A stretch of DNA of 64,000 nucleotides, taken from NCBI RefSeq assembly GCF_000062885.1, contig NC_009142.1, positions 3,275,584-3,339,583 on the forward strand. The letters are read 5' to 3'. Positions 1 through 8,182 of this stretch are shown one piece after another. The notes under the pieces are model-generated. The model was not told the origin of the DNA. It ran no database searches and was given only the letters and a program-made list of their open reading frames with translations. The DNA comes from Saccharopolyspora erythraea NRRL 2338 (GTDB lineage: Bacteria; Actinomycetota; Actinomycetes; Mycobacteriales; Pseudonocardiaceae). The stretch's first letter is position 1. Each line of letters opens with the position of its first letter. Both the position numbers and the translations under genes were made by a program.

Positions 1-516
1 ACCGACCCCGCCTTCGGCGCGGTGTTCCGCGGCGACCTGCTCGGCGTCCCGGTGCTGATCTGGATCTTCGCGGTCGTCTTCGCCGCGGGCTGGGTCCTGC
101 TCAACCGCACCACCTTCGGGCGCCGGACGCTGGCGGTCGGGGGCAACCCGGAGGCCGCGCGGCTGGCCGGGATCAACGTGCGCAGGCACACCGCGCTGGT
201 CTACGCGCTGGCCGGGCTGTGCTGCGCCATCGCGGCGATCATGGTCGTGGCCCGCACGACCTCGGGGGCCTCGACCAACGGCCTGTTCTACGAGCTCGAC
301 GCGATCGCGGCGGTGGTCATCGGCGGCACCCTGCTCTCCGGGGGTCGCGGCAGCATGACCGGCACCCTGCTCGGCGTGCTCATCTTCACGACGCTGAGCA
401 ACGTCTTCACCCTCAACAACTTCGAGACCGACATCCAGAACATCGCCAAGGGCGCGATCATCGTGCTCGCCGTCCTGGTCCAGGCCAGGTTCCGCCGCCG
501 AGCCCGCGCGGTGTGA
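1..516 (+). CDS. Sugar ABC transporter permease, C-terminal part (RbsC-type)
   Basis: The reading frame is open from the first base of the window, so the N-terminus is missing. About 171 residues remain. They carry the late part of the BPD_transp_2 / RbsC-XylH-type permease: the GRRTLAVGGNPEAARLAGI segment that faces the ATPase, then hydrophobic helices including AIAAVVIGGTLLSGGRG, which is very typical of ribose/xylose/inositol importers. It would form the membrane channel of a high-affinity sugar or cyclitol importer. The next gene, 51 bases downstream on the same strand, encodes a matching periplasmic-type binding protein, so the two belong to one transport operon whose ATPase lies upstream of the window. 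The substrate cannot be told from sequence. The family call is firm; the partial state is due only to the window edge. Confidence 0.9.
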   Translation, partial: TDPAFGAVFRGDLLGVPVLIWIFAVVFAAGWVLLNRTTFGRRTLAVGGNPEAARLAGINVRRHTALVYALAGLCCAIAAIMVVARTTSGASTNGLFYELDAIAAVVIGGTLLSGGRGSMTGTLLGVLIFTTLSNVFTLNNFETDIQNIAKGAIIVLAVLVQARFRRRARAV

Positions 517-567
517 ACCGCCCTCCCGCATCCCGCTCCCGCCCACCACTCGCGTTCGGAGACTGCC

Positions 568-1623
568 ATGTCCGCGTTACCCGACCACGCCCGCCGCCGG
601 TTCCTGCTCGGCACCGGAGCCCTCGGCGCCACCGCCCTGCTCGCCGGCTGCGTCTCCAACACCCCGCCGACGCAGGCGAACCCGGCGCCGGTCGCGGCCG
701 GGGGAGACAACGTCGCCCCGGGACCACCGGTGACCATCGGGTTCTCCGCGCCCGCCGCCGACCACGGCTGGATGGCGGCGATGACCACCAACGCCCGCGC
801 GCAGGCCGAGCTGCTGCCGGACGTGACCTTCCGGCCCACCGAGGGCAGCGCCGACGTCAACCAGCAGATCGCCCAGGTCGAGACGCTGATCAACGAGAAG
901 GTCGACGTCCTGGTGATCCTGCCCGCCGACGGCAAGGCGCTGACCGCGGTGGGGCGCAAGGCGATGGACGCGGGAATCCCGGTGGTCAACATCGACCGCG
1001 TCTTCGACTCGCCGGAGGCCTACCGGGTGTGGATCGGCGGGGACAACTACGGGATGGGGGTCAACGCCGCGAACCACATCGCCGCCGAGCTGGGCAGGCG
1101 CGGCGTCACCAACCCGGTCATCGCCGAGATCGCCGGCACCGACTCCCTGCCGCTGACCCAGGAGCGCAGCGCCGGGTTCCGCGCCGGACTGGCCAAGCAC
1201 GGCCTGAGCGTGAGCAGGCGGGTGGCGGCGGAGTTCACCGTCGAGACCGGCGAGCGCCAGGCGACCAACCTGCTGCAGGCCGCGTCCCGGCTGGACGCGG
1301 TGTGGAACCACGACGACGACCAGGGAATCGGTGTGCTCGCGGCGGTGGAGTCCGCCGGGCGCAACGAGTTCTTCCTCGTCGGCGGGGCCGGGTCGAGGCC
1401 GATGATGGAGCGGATCAAGGCGGGCGGCAGCGTCGTGCAGGCGACGGTGCTCTACAGCCCGTCGATGTGCTCGTCGGCGATCTCGCTGGCCCGCCTGCTC
1501 GGCCAGTCCCGGGGCATGTCCGACCTGGCCGAGCACGAGATCCCGCGCTCCATCACCACCTACTCCGCGGTCGTCACCCGGGACAACGTCGACCAGTACC
1601 TCGACGTCGGTTTCGCCTCCTAG
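568..1623 (+). CDS. Sugar ABC transporter substrate-binding lipoprotein (RbsB-like)
   Basis: The protein is 351 residues long, normal for periplasmic-binding-protein-like domain 4 sugar binders. The N-terminus carries a twin-arginine-like signal (RRRF at about 9-12), a hydrophobic stretch and a lipobox LLAGC with the lipidated Cys at 28, so it should be a surface lipoprotein. The mature part shows the family pattern: TIGFSAPAADHGWMAAM, then QVETLINEKVDVLVILPAD, then GIPVVNIDR. It follows the permease fragment on the same strand and should deliver the sugar or cyclitol to it. The late region (residues about 230-260) has WNHDDDQGIGVLAAV, the usual place for ligand-contacting acids. The ATG start is supported by the signal peptide. 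The exact ligand is unknown; the ThuA, sugar dehydrogenase and inositol-phosphate-synthase-like genes downstream favour a sugar or inositol-type compound. Confidence 0.88.
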   Translation: MSALPDHARRRFLLGTGALGATALLAGCVSNTPPTQANPAPVAAGGDNVAPGPPVTIGFSAPAADHGWMAAMTTNARAQAELLPDVTFRPTEGSADVNQQIAQVETLINEKVDVLVILPADGKALTAVGRKAMDAGIPVVNIDRVFDSPEAYRVWIGGDNYGMGVNAANHIAAELGRRGVTNPVIAEIAGTDSLPLTQERSAGFRAGLAKHGLSVSRRVAAEFTVETGERQATNLLQAASRLDAVWNHDDDQGIGVLAAVESAGRNEFFLVGGAGSRPMMERIKAGGSVVQATVLYSPSMCSSAISLARLLGQSRGMSDLAEHEIPRSITTYSAVVTRDNVDQYLDVGFAS

Positions 1624-1730
1624 GGAGTCCTGCGGAAGTGGTGTGCACAGCGGTGCGAGCCGGGGCCCGCGCCGCGAGCGGCCGACGCCGCTCATGAACC
1701 AGGCATTGGCGCCGAGGAAGGAGCGTCTGC

Positions 1731-2474
1731 ATGCGTGCGATCTGCCTGACCCTGGCCCTGCTGACCGCCGCGGCGGTGGTCACCGGAACCGCCGCGGCCG
1801 AGCCCGACGAGCCGCGCGTGCTGGTGTTCTCCAAGACCGCCGGATACCGGCACGAGTCGATCCCGGACGGCGTCGACGCCGTCCGGCGGCTCGGCGCCGA
1901 GCACGGCTTCGCAGTGGAGTCCACTGAGGACTCGAAAGTGTTCCACGATGGCAACCTGGCGCGGTTCGACGCGGTGGTGTGGCTATCAACCACCGGCGAC
2001 GTGCTCGACGACGCGCAACAGCGCGCGTTCGAGCGCTACGTCAGGGGTGGTGGCGGCTACCTCGGGGTGCACGCCGCCGCCGACACCGAGTACGACTGGC
2101 CGTTCTACGGGCGGCTGGTCGGTGCGTACTTCGCGTCGCACCCCGAGATCCAGCCCGCGACCGTGCGGGTGGAGGGCGCCCGCCACGACTCCACCGCGCA
2201 CCTGCCGCGGCGCTGGGAACGCACCGACGAGTGGTACAACTTCCGGACCAATCCCCGGGAGAGCTCGCACGTGTTGCTCTCCCTGGACGAGTCGAGCTAC
2301 CAGCCCGGCGACGGCGCGATGGGCGACCACCCGATCGCCTGGTGCCACCGCGTCGGCGACGGCCGGGCCTTCTACACCGGCGGTGGGCACACCGCGCAGT
2401 CCTTCGCCGATCCCGACTTCCGCCGCCACCTGCTGGGCGGCATCCGGACCGCCATCGGCGAGTCCGCCTGCTGA
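1731..2474 (+). CDS. Secreted ThuA-like (trehalose utilization domain) protein
   Basis: The protein has 247 residues with an N-terminal Sec-type signal peptide (about residues 1-23, ending TAAAEP). The rest is a ThuA domain with a glutamine-amidotransferase-like fold: VLVFSKTAGYRHESI at the start, GGGYLGVHAAADTEYDW in the centre, and GRAFYTGGGHT near the end. ThuA-domain proteins are linked to oxidation and keto-sugar metabolism of disaccharides and are often next to PQQ-type sugar dehydrogenases and DUF1080 proteins, exactly as here. An AAGGAG ribosome site lies at 1718-1723, well placed for the ATG. The gene is 33 bases upstream of the sugar dehydrogenase and likely in one operon with it. 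The biochemical reaction is not established for this subfamily. Confidence 0.85.
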   Translation: MRAICLTLALLTAAAVVTGTAAAEPDEPRVLVFSKTAGYRHESIPDGVDAVRRLGAEHGFAVESTEDSKVFHDGNLARFDAVVWLSTTGDVLDDAQQRAFERYVRGGGGYLGVHAAADTEYDWPFYGRLVGAYFASHPEIQPATVRVEGARHDSTAHLPRRWERTDEWYNFRTNPRESSHVLLSLDESSYQPGDGAMGDHPIAWCHRVGDGRAFYTGGGHTAQSFADPDFRRHLLGGIRTAIGESAC

Positions 2475-2507
2475 TCCGGCGCCCGGTTCCGAGTGACAAG
2501 GAGCGCA

Positions 2508-5027
2508 ATGGTGCGAACCCCAAGACGATTACGCCTGCGCACGGTGGCCGCGGCCGTGCTGGCCACCACCGCGATGACCGCCGCGACCGCGGTCGCCGCT
2601 CCACCCCCGCCGGCTCCGCCGGACACCGCGTTCGACCAGATCACCCTGGCCAAGGGTGAGTCGAAGGTCGGTGAGCCGATGGCGCTGGCGGTGCTGCCGG
2701 ACCGCCGCGTGCTGCACAGCTCCCGCGACGGCGCGGTGTTCCTGACCACCCCCGACGCCACGACGGTCCGCGCGGGCACGATCCCGGTCTACAACCACGA
2801 CGAGGACGGGTTGCAGGGCATCGCCGTGGACCCGGACTTCGTCCGCAACCGCTGGGTGTACGTCTACTACGCCCCGCCGCTGGACACGCCCGCCGGCGAC
2901 GCGCCGGAAGAGGGAACGCCGCAGGACTTCGCCCCATTCGAAGGCCACAACCTGCTGTCGCGGTTCAAGCTCACCGACGCCGGCACGCTCGACATGGCCA
3001 GCGAGCAGGCCATCCTGCGGGTGCCGACGCAGCGCGGGACGTGCTGCCACGCGGGCGGCGAAATCGACTTCGACGCACGGGGAAACCTGCTGCTGTCCAC
3101 AGGGGACGACACCAACCCGTTCTCCTCCGACGGCTACGCGCCGATCGACGAGCGGCCCGACCGCAACCCCGCCTTCGACGCGCAGCGGTCCTCGGCCAAC
3201 ACCAACGACCTGCGCGGCAAGATCCTGCGCATCGACGTCCAGGACGACGGTACCTACCGGATCCCCCAGGGCAACCTGTTCCCCGCCGGCACGGACAAGA
3301 CGCGGCCCGAGATCTACGCGATGGGCTTCCGCAACCCGTTCCGGTTCACCGTGGACCGCGAGACCGGCTGGATCCACCTCGGCGAGTACGGCCCCGACGC
3401 GGGCTCGGCCGACCCGGCCCGCGGACCCGGCGGCCTGGTCGAGTACAACGTGATCAAGGGGCCGGGCAACTACGGCTGGCCGTACTGCATCGGTGACAAC
3501 CAGCCCTTCGTGGACTACGACTTCGCCACCGGCCAGTCCGGGCAGCCGTTCGACTGCGCGGCGCCGAAGAACCTCAGCCCGCACAACACCGGCCTGGTCG
3601 ACCTCCCGCCGGTGCAGCCCGCGTGGCTGCCCTACGACGACGACTCGGTGCCCGAGCTGGGTTCGGGTCCGGAGTCGCCCATGGGCGGGCCGGTCTACCG
3701 CTTCGACCCGAGCCTGAAGTCGCCCGTCAAGTTCCCCAGGTACTTCGACGGCAAGGTGCTGAACTACGAGTGGGACCGCGGCTGGATCAAGGAGTTCACC
3801 CTCGGGCGCGAGGGCGAGCTGCAGGGCATCCGCCCGTTCTTCGAGTCGATGGAACTGGTCCGGCCGATGAACATCGAGTTCGGTCCCGACGGCGCCCTCT
3901 ACGTCCTGGACTACGGCTCCAGCTACTTCGGCGGCGCCCCCGACTCCGCTCTGTACCGCATCGACCAAAACCCCGGTTCCAAGACGCCGAAGGTCCAGGT
4001 CAGCGCGGACAAGGTGTCTTCGGGCCAGGCGCCGCTGACGGTGAACTTCGACCCCGCCGGGACAGAGGACCCCGAGGGCGGGCAGCTCAGCTACGCGTGG
4101 GACTTCAACAACGACGGCACGGTGGACTCCACCGAGGCCGGGCCGGTGAGCTTCACCTACGACCAGCGCGGCGCGCACACGGCCAAGCTCGCCGTCACCG
4201 ACCCCGACGGCCGCACCGGCTACGCCAGCGTGCAGATCGTGGTGGGCAACACGCCGCCGCAGGTCGAGATCGAGCTGCCGCCGGACGGCGGGGTGTTCGC
4301 CTTCGGCGAGCAGGTGCCGTTCCGGGTGCGGGCCACCGACGCCGAGGACGGCGAGATCGACTGCTCGCGCATGGAGCTGAGCTACGCGCTCGGCCACGAC
4401 TCGCACGCGCATCCGCTCAGCGAGGAGTCCGGGTGTGAGGGCGTGATCGAGACGCCCGCCGACGAGGGGCACGGGCTGGACGCCGACGTCTTCGGCGTCA
4501 TCACCGCCAGCTACACCGACAACGGCGCCGAAGGACTGCCGCCGGTGGAGGGCAGCGGCCGGGTCACCCTGCAGCCGAAGCACAAGCAGGCCGAGTTCTT
4601 CACCGAGTCCCAGGGCGTCGAGGTCGTCGAGGAAGCCGGTGCGGAAGGCGGGAGCAAGGTAGGCGCCGTCGACGACAGTGACTGGATCTCCTTCTCCCCG
4701 GTCAACCTGACCGGTATCGACGGCATCGGCTACCGCGTCTCGGCCGCCGGGCCGGGCGGCACCATCGAGGTCCGCGCCGGCGCACCGGACGGCGAGCTGC
4801 TGCACACCGCGCAGGTGCCCACCACCGGCGGCGGGGACCGCTACGTCGACATCGAGCCGGTCGCGGTGACCGCCCCGGGCACGCCGGGACCGCTGTTCCT
4901 GGTGTTCCGTGGTGGCGGAACGGGGCTGTTCGAACTCGACGCGGTGAAGTTCCACGGTGCCGGTGTCTCGCAGCCGGTTCCGCCCGACGACGCGGCAGCC
5001 CGGGCGCAGGGCGACCTGCCGCGCTGA
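2508..5027 (+). CDS. Secreted PQQ-type glucose/sorbosone dehydrogenase with PKD domain
   Basis: About 839 residues. I place the start at ATG 2508 because AAGGAG at 2498-2503 precedes it; a GTG at 2493 is in frame but overlaps that site. A signal peptide covers roughly residues 1-30. Residues about 35-485 form the GSDH six-bladed propeller of the soluble glucose/sorbosone dehydrogenase family (GLQGIAVDPDF, GNLLLSTGDDTNPF, LRGKILRIDV, YAMGFRNPFRF, LYVLDYGSSYFGG). Residues about 494-581 are a PKD domain (YAWDFNNDGTVDS, FTYDQRGAHTAKLAVTD). The C-terminal 120 residues look like a carbohydrate-binding jelly roll of the CBM6 type (DWISFSPVNLTGIDGIGYRV). It probably oxidises a polymeric or surface sugar outside the cell. 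The PQQ source is not visible here. It fits with the ThuA gene upstream and the DUF1080 gene downstream. Confidence 0.88.
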   Translation: MVRTPRRLRLRTVAAAVLATTAMTAATAVAAPPPPAPPDTAFDQITLAKGESKVGEPMALAVLPDRRVLHSSRDGAVFLTTPDATTVRAGTIPVYNHDEDGLQGIAVDPDFVRNRWVYVYYAPPLDTPAGDAPEEGTPQDFAPFEGHNLLSRFKLTDAGTLDMASEQAILRVPTQRGTCCHAGGEIDFDARGNLLLSTGDDTNPFSSDGYAPIDERPDRNPAFDAQRSSANTNDLRGKILRIDVQDDGTYRIPQGNLFPAGTDKTRPEIYAMGFRNPFRFTVDRETGWIHLGEYGPDAGSADPARGPGGLVEYNVIKGPGNYGWPYCIGDNQPFVDYDFATGQSGQPFDCAAPKNLSPHNTGLVDLPPVQPAWLPYDDDSVPELGSGPESPMGGPVYRFDPSLKSPVKFPRYFDGKVLNYEWDRGWIKEFTLGREGELQGIRPFFESMELVRPMNIEFGPDGALYVLDYGSSYFGGAPDSALYRIDQNPGSKTPKVQVSADKVSSGQAPLTVNFDPAGTEDPEGGQLSYAWDFNNDGTVDSTEAGPVSFTYDQRGAHTAKLAVTDPDGRTGYASVQIVVGNTPPQVEIELPPDGGVFAFGEQVPFRVRATDAEDGEIDCSRMELSYALGHDSHAHPLSEESGCEGVIETPADEGHGLDADVFGVITASYTDNGAEGLPPVEGSGRVTLQPKHKQAEFFTESQGVEVVEEAGAEGGSKVGAVDDSDWISFSPVNLTGIDGIGYRVSAAGPGGTIEVRAGAPDGELLHTAQVPTTGGGDRYVDIEPVAVTAPGTPGPLFLVFRGGGTGLFELDAVKFHGAGVSQPVPPDDAAARAQGDLPR

Positions 5028-5031
5028 GCAA

Positions 5032-5070
5032 CCGCGGTGGTGGCCCGGAAACCGCGGGCCACCACCGCGG
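5032..5070 (+). terminator. Strong hairpin between sugar dehydrogenase and cyclase genes
   Basis: Two perfectly complementary 16-base arms, CCGCGGTGGTGGCCCG at 5032-5047 and CGGGCCACCACCGCGG at 5055-5070, are separated by a 7-base loop. It begins five bases after the dehydrogenase stop and ends just before the ribosome site of the next gene. No T-run follows, as is usual for actinomycete terminators. It may end or attenuate transcription, or protect the upstream mRNA 3' end, separating the transport/oxidation genes from the Ebo-type operon. Confidence 0.7.
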
Positions 5071-5089
5071 CCACCAGGAGGTGACCACG

Positions 5090-6295
5090 GTGACCGACAC
5101 ATCCCACCGACACGTTCCGTCGCCGGGCCGCACCGGCCTCTGGCTCTTCGGGGCCCGCGGCTCGGTGGCCACCACGGCGATCGCCGGCCTGGCCGCGCTT
5201 CGGGCGGGTGTTGCCGATGCGACCGGCTGCGTGACCGAACTGCCCGGGCTGCGCGAGGCGCCCCTGCCGGCGTGGGGCGACATCGTCGTCGGAGGCCACG
5301 ACATCAGCGACGCGCCCCTGCACAAAAGCGCCGAGCAGCTCGCGGAGGCGGGAGTGCTCCCCACCAGAGTTCTCGGTGCGGTCGCACCGCAACTGTCCGA
5401 TGTGGAATCCGAGCTGCGTACCGGATATGACCCGATGAGCTGCGGGGGATCCCAGGCGGCGGCTGTGCGGCAGCTCTCGTCCGACATCGTGAGCTTCCGG
5501 CGGCGCAACCGGTTGCGCAGGGTCGTCGCGATCAACGTGGCCTCGACCGAGGCGCCCGCGCCGGACTCGCCGGAACAGCACGACCTCGCGGCACTGGAAG
5601 AGCGGCTGGACGACGAGCGACCCCGCCTGCCCGCCGGCGTCGTGAACACCTGCGCGGCGCTGAGCGCGGGATGCCCCTACGTCGAGTTCACCCCGTCGCC
5701 GGGCATCGGCTGGGCCTCCCTGCGGCAGCTCGCCGAACGCCTGGGCCTGCCCTTCGCCGGATGCGACGGCAAGACCGGCGAGACGCTGCTGCGCAGCGTG
5801 CTGGCGCCGATGTTCGCCGAACGCGGGCTCTCGGTGCTCTCGTGGTCGGGCACCAACCTGCTCGGTGGCGGCGACGGGGCGACGCTGGCGGACCCGGTCA
5901 CCGCCGCGGGCAAGCTGGAGTCCAAGTCCCGTGGACTGGCCGAACTGCTCGGGCCCGGTGTCTCCGCGCCGCTGCACATCGACCACGTGGCCGACCTCGG
6001 CCAGACCAAGATCGCGTGGGACAACGTGCACGCCCGGGGCTTCCTGGGCGCACCGGTGACCCTGCAACTGACGTGGACCGGCTACGACTCCGCTCTTGCC
6101 GCCCCGCTGGTGCTCGACCTCACCAGGCTGGTGGCGATGGCCCACCACGCCGGTCAGCGGGGAGCGCTCGGTGCGCTGGGCTGCTTCTTCAAGGATCCGC
6201 TCGGCGACTCCGGGCACCGCTTCGACCACCAGGTCCGGCGGTTGCGCGAGTGGGTCCGGGACACCGCGGCCGACCTGGAAGGCCGCGAGTCGTGA
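5090..6295 (+). CDS. Inositol-3-phosphate synthase-like NAD-dependent cyclase
   Basis: 401 residues. AGGAGG at 5076-5081 favours the GTG at 5090; an in-frame GTG at 5081 overlaps that site. The N-terminus has a Rossmann nucleotide loop (GLWLFGARGSVATTAIAGL). The body matches the myo-inositol-1-phosphate synthase family: VVAINVAST, FAGCDGKTGETLLRSVLAPMF, NLLGGGDG and a C-terminal dimer region. Classical enzymes turn glucose 6-phosphate into inositol 3-phosphate. This member is divergent and lies in an Ebo-type operon where other organisms carry EboD, a dehydroquinate-synthase-like sugar-phosphate cyclase. I infer that it supplies the cyclised polyol for this pathway. Its stop overlaps the start of the next gene (GTGA), so the two are translationally coupled. 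The family call is good; the exact product is inference. Confidence 0.82.
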   Translation: MTDTSHRHVPSPGRTGLWLFGARGSVATTAIAGLAALRAGVADATGCVTELPGLREAPLPAWGDIVVGGHDISDAPLHKSAEQLAEAGVLPTRVLGAVAPQLSDVESELRTGYDPMSCGGSQAAAVRQLSSDIVSFRRRNRLRRVVAINVASTEAPAPDSPEQHDLAALEERLDDERPRLPAGVVNTCAALSAGCPYVEFTPSPGIGWASLRQLAERLGLPFAGCDGKTGETLLRSVLAPMFAERGLSVLSWSGTNLLGGGDGATLADPVTAAGKLESKSRGLAELLGPGVSAPLHIDHVADLGQTKIAWDNVHARGFLGAPVTLQLTWTGYDSALAAPLVLDLTRLVAMAHHAGQRGALGALGCFFKDPLGDSGHRFDHQVRRLREWVRDTAADLEGRES

Positions 6296-7143
6296 GCCGC
6301 CTGCGCACGCTGGTCGAGCTCACCCGCGCGCCCGCGGCGCTGACCGTGCTCGGCGACACGCTCGTCGGGGCGGCGGCCGCCGGGCGGCCGCTGCGGGGCC
6401 GCCGGCTGCTGCTGCCGCTGTCGTCGGCGGCGTTGTACTGCGCGGGCATGGCCCTCAACGACTGGGCCGACCGGGAGCTCGACGCCGTCGAACGCCCGGA
6501 ACGGCCGATCTCGTCCGGCCGGATCACGCCCGGTGCGGCGTTGGGCGTGGCCGCCGGGCTGGGCGCGTGCGGTGTCGCCGTCGCGGCGGTCGCCGGGCGC
6601 GGAGCGCGGCGCACCGCCCTCGGGCTCGCCGCCGCGATCACCGCCTACGACGTGGTGCTCAAGTCCGGACCCGCCGGGCCGGCCGGGATGGCGCTGTGCC
6701 GGGGACTCGACGTGCTGCTCGGCGCCGGCGGCTGCCGCCGAGCCTGGCCCGCGGCGGCAGTGCTGGCGGCCCACACCTCCGCCGTGACGGCGCTGTCGCG
6801 CGGCGAGGTCCACGGCGCCCGCCGGAGCACCGCGCGGGCCGCGGCGGCGACCACCGCGCTGGCCGCCGCGGTGTCGGCCGCGGGGCCGCGCCGGTCGCCG
6901 GGCCACCGCGCCGCGGCGCTCGCCGCGTCCGCCGCCTACGCCGCTCAGGTGGGTCGCGCGCAGGCGCGCGCGGCCCGCACGCCCACGGCCCCGCTCGTGC
7001 GGGCCGCGACCCGGGCCGGCATCCACGGGATGGTGCCGTTGCAGGTCGCGCTGGTCGCCCGGCACCGCCTGACCTCCGCCGCCGCACTGGCCGCGGTCGT
7101 ACCCGCGGTGCACCACTTCGGCAGGAAGGTGTCGGCCACGTGA
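6292..7143 (+). CDS. eboC: UbiA-family prenyltransferase, EboC-like
   Basis: 283 residues starting at the GTG that overlaps the previous stop. The protein is almost entirely hydrophobic with about seven to nine membrane segments. The first UbiA aspartate motif is clear: LNDWADRELDAVERPERPISSGRI, i.e. the NDxxDxxxD Mg-diphosphate site. The second site is weak (ITAYDVVLKSGP). UbiA enzymes move a prenyl chain onto an acceptor in the membrane; EboC is the UbiA member of the Ebo gene set, which is associated with export or trafficking of metabolites to the periplasm in cyanobacteria and proteobacteria. The placement after a cyclitol synthase and before EboA/B/E/F genes supports the EboC assignment. 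The lipid donor and acceptor are unknown. Alternatively it could be a generic UbiA protein. Confidence 0.8.
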   Translation: MSRLRTLVELTRAPAALTVLGDTLVGAAAAGRPLRGRRLLLPLSSAALYCAGMALNDWADRELDAVERPERPISSGRITPGAALGVAAGLGACGVAVAAVAGRGARRTALGLAAAITAYDVVLKSGPAGPAGMALCRGLDVLLGAGGCRRAWPAAAVLAAHTSAVTALSRGEVHGARRSTARAAAATTALAAAVSAAGPRRSPGHRAAALAASAAYAAQVGRAQARAARTPTAPLVRAATRAGIHGMVPLQVALVARHRLTSAAALAAVVPAVHHFGRKVSAT

Positions 7144-8168
7144 TTCCCCGTTCCACGAAGAGAATCCTGCCGCTGGCGTGCGCTGTCCTGGCTGCGAGCC
7201 TGGTGACCGCGCCGCCGGCGCCCGCCGCGAGCGCCGAGTGCCCTGCGCCCGACTCGCGGGCGACCGTCCGCTTCCTCGATCTGGACAGCGGGGTGGCCAA
7301 CCGCGCCGCGGCGGGCGGGTGCACGATCAACGACCTCGTCGACGACGAACGGCGGTGGAGCGACCAAGGGCACTTCGTCCGCCACGTCCGGGAGGTGGCC
7401 GACGGGTTGCGCCGGACCGGCGTGATCGACGGCAGGGAGCGGTCGGCGCTGGTCGACGCGGCGGCGCGGTCGGGCATCGGCCGCCCGGGCGGGCCCGGCC
7501 CTTACGAGGTGATCTTCGACGGCACGCCGGAGTCCTTCGCCGCCTGGGAGCACGTCGGCGGCCGGGGCTTCGCGCTCACCGGAGACGGCTCGATGGTCAC
7601 CACCGCGGAACCCGCGGGTGACGGCCTGGGACTGCTGCACTTCCGGGAAGGCCGCTTCGCGGACTTCTCGCTGCGCCTGCAGTTCCGCGACGACCGGCCG
7701 GGCGAGGGCCGCTCCAACAGCGGGGTGTTCGTCCGGTACCCGGGCGTCGATCCGGAGACGTTCCCGGAGTGCCGCACGAGCGAACCGGCGTGGGTCGCGG
7801 TGAACTGCGGCCACGAGATCCAGATCAACGACTCGCCGGAGGAGCCGGGCAACGACCCGCGCAAGACCGGGTCGGTCTACGGCTTCGCCGACCTGGACCT
7901 CGCGGCGGCCAGGCCGACCGGCAAGGGGGTCTGGAACGACCTGGAGATCCGCGTGGTCGGGCAGCACTACACCGTGCTGCGCAACGGCGAGGTGGTCAAC
8001 GAGTTCGACAACGTGCCGGGCATCCCGTTCCCGGGGCGGCCCGACGATCCCGGAACGAGCGGCCGCCAGTACTCCGAGGGCGGGGTCGGGGTGCAGAACC
8101 ACGACGCGGACTCGGTGATCGCGTTCCGCAACATCCGGGTGCGGGAACTGCCCGCCGACGCCAGGTAG
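7140..8168 (+). CDS. Secreted DUF1080 (3-keto-disaccharide hydrolase domain) protein
   Basis: 342 residues, starting at a GTG overlapping the UbiA stop. Residues 1-30 are a Sec signal peptide ending APAASA. A short Cys-containing segment (ECPAP, GGCTINDLV; residues about 33-65) precedes a DUF1080 / 3-keto-disaccharide hydrolase jelly roll from about 120 to the end: RSNSGVFVRYPG, GHEIQINDSPE, TGSVYGF, GVWNDLEIRVVGQHYTVLRNGEVVNEFD. Members of this domain act on 3-keto-glycosides made by sugar oxidases. With the ThuA and GSDH proteins it suggests a surface sugar oxidation-hydrolysis route. It is unusual to find it translated inside the Ebo-type operon, between EboC and EboA. Confidence 0.85.
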   Translation: MIPRSTKRILPLACAVLAASLVTAPPAPAASAECPAPDSRATVRFLDLDSGVANRAAAGGCTINDLVDDERRWSDQGHFVRHVREVADGLRRTGVIDGRERSALVDAAARSGIGRPGGPGPYEVIFDGTPESFAAWEHVGGRGFALTGDGSMVTTAEPAGDGLGLLHFREGRFADFSLRLQFRDDRPGEGRSNSGVFVRYPGVDPETFPECRTSEPAWVAVNCGHEIQINDSPEEPGNDPRKTGSVYGFADLDLAAARPTGKGVWNDLEIRVVGQHYTVLRNGEVVNEFDNVPGIPFPGRPDDPGTSGRQYSEGGVGVQNHDADSVIAFRNIRVRELPADAR

Positions 8169-8182
8169 GGGAGGGCCGCCAG

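Noticed and set aside
2529-5102. 857-codon minus-strand frame opposite the sugar dehydrogenase
   Set aside because: Shadow frame; the plus strand has signal peptide, propeller and PKD motifs.
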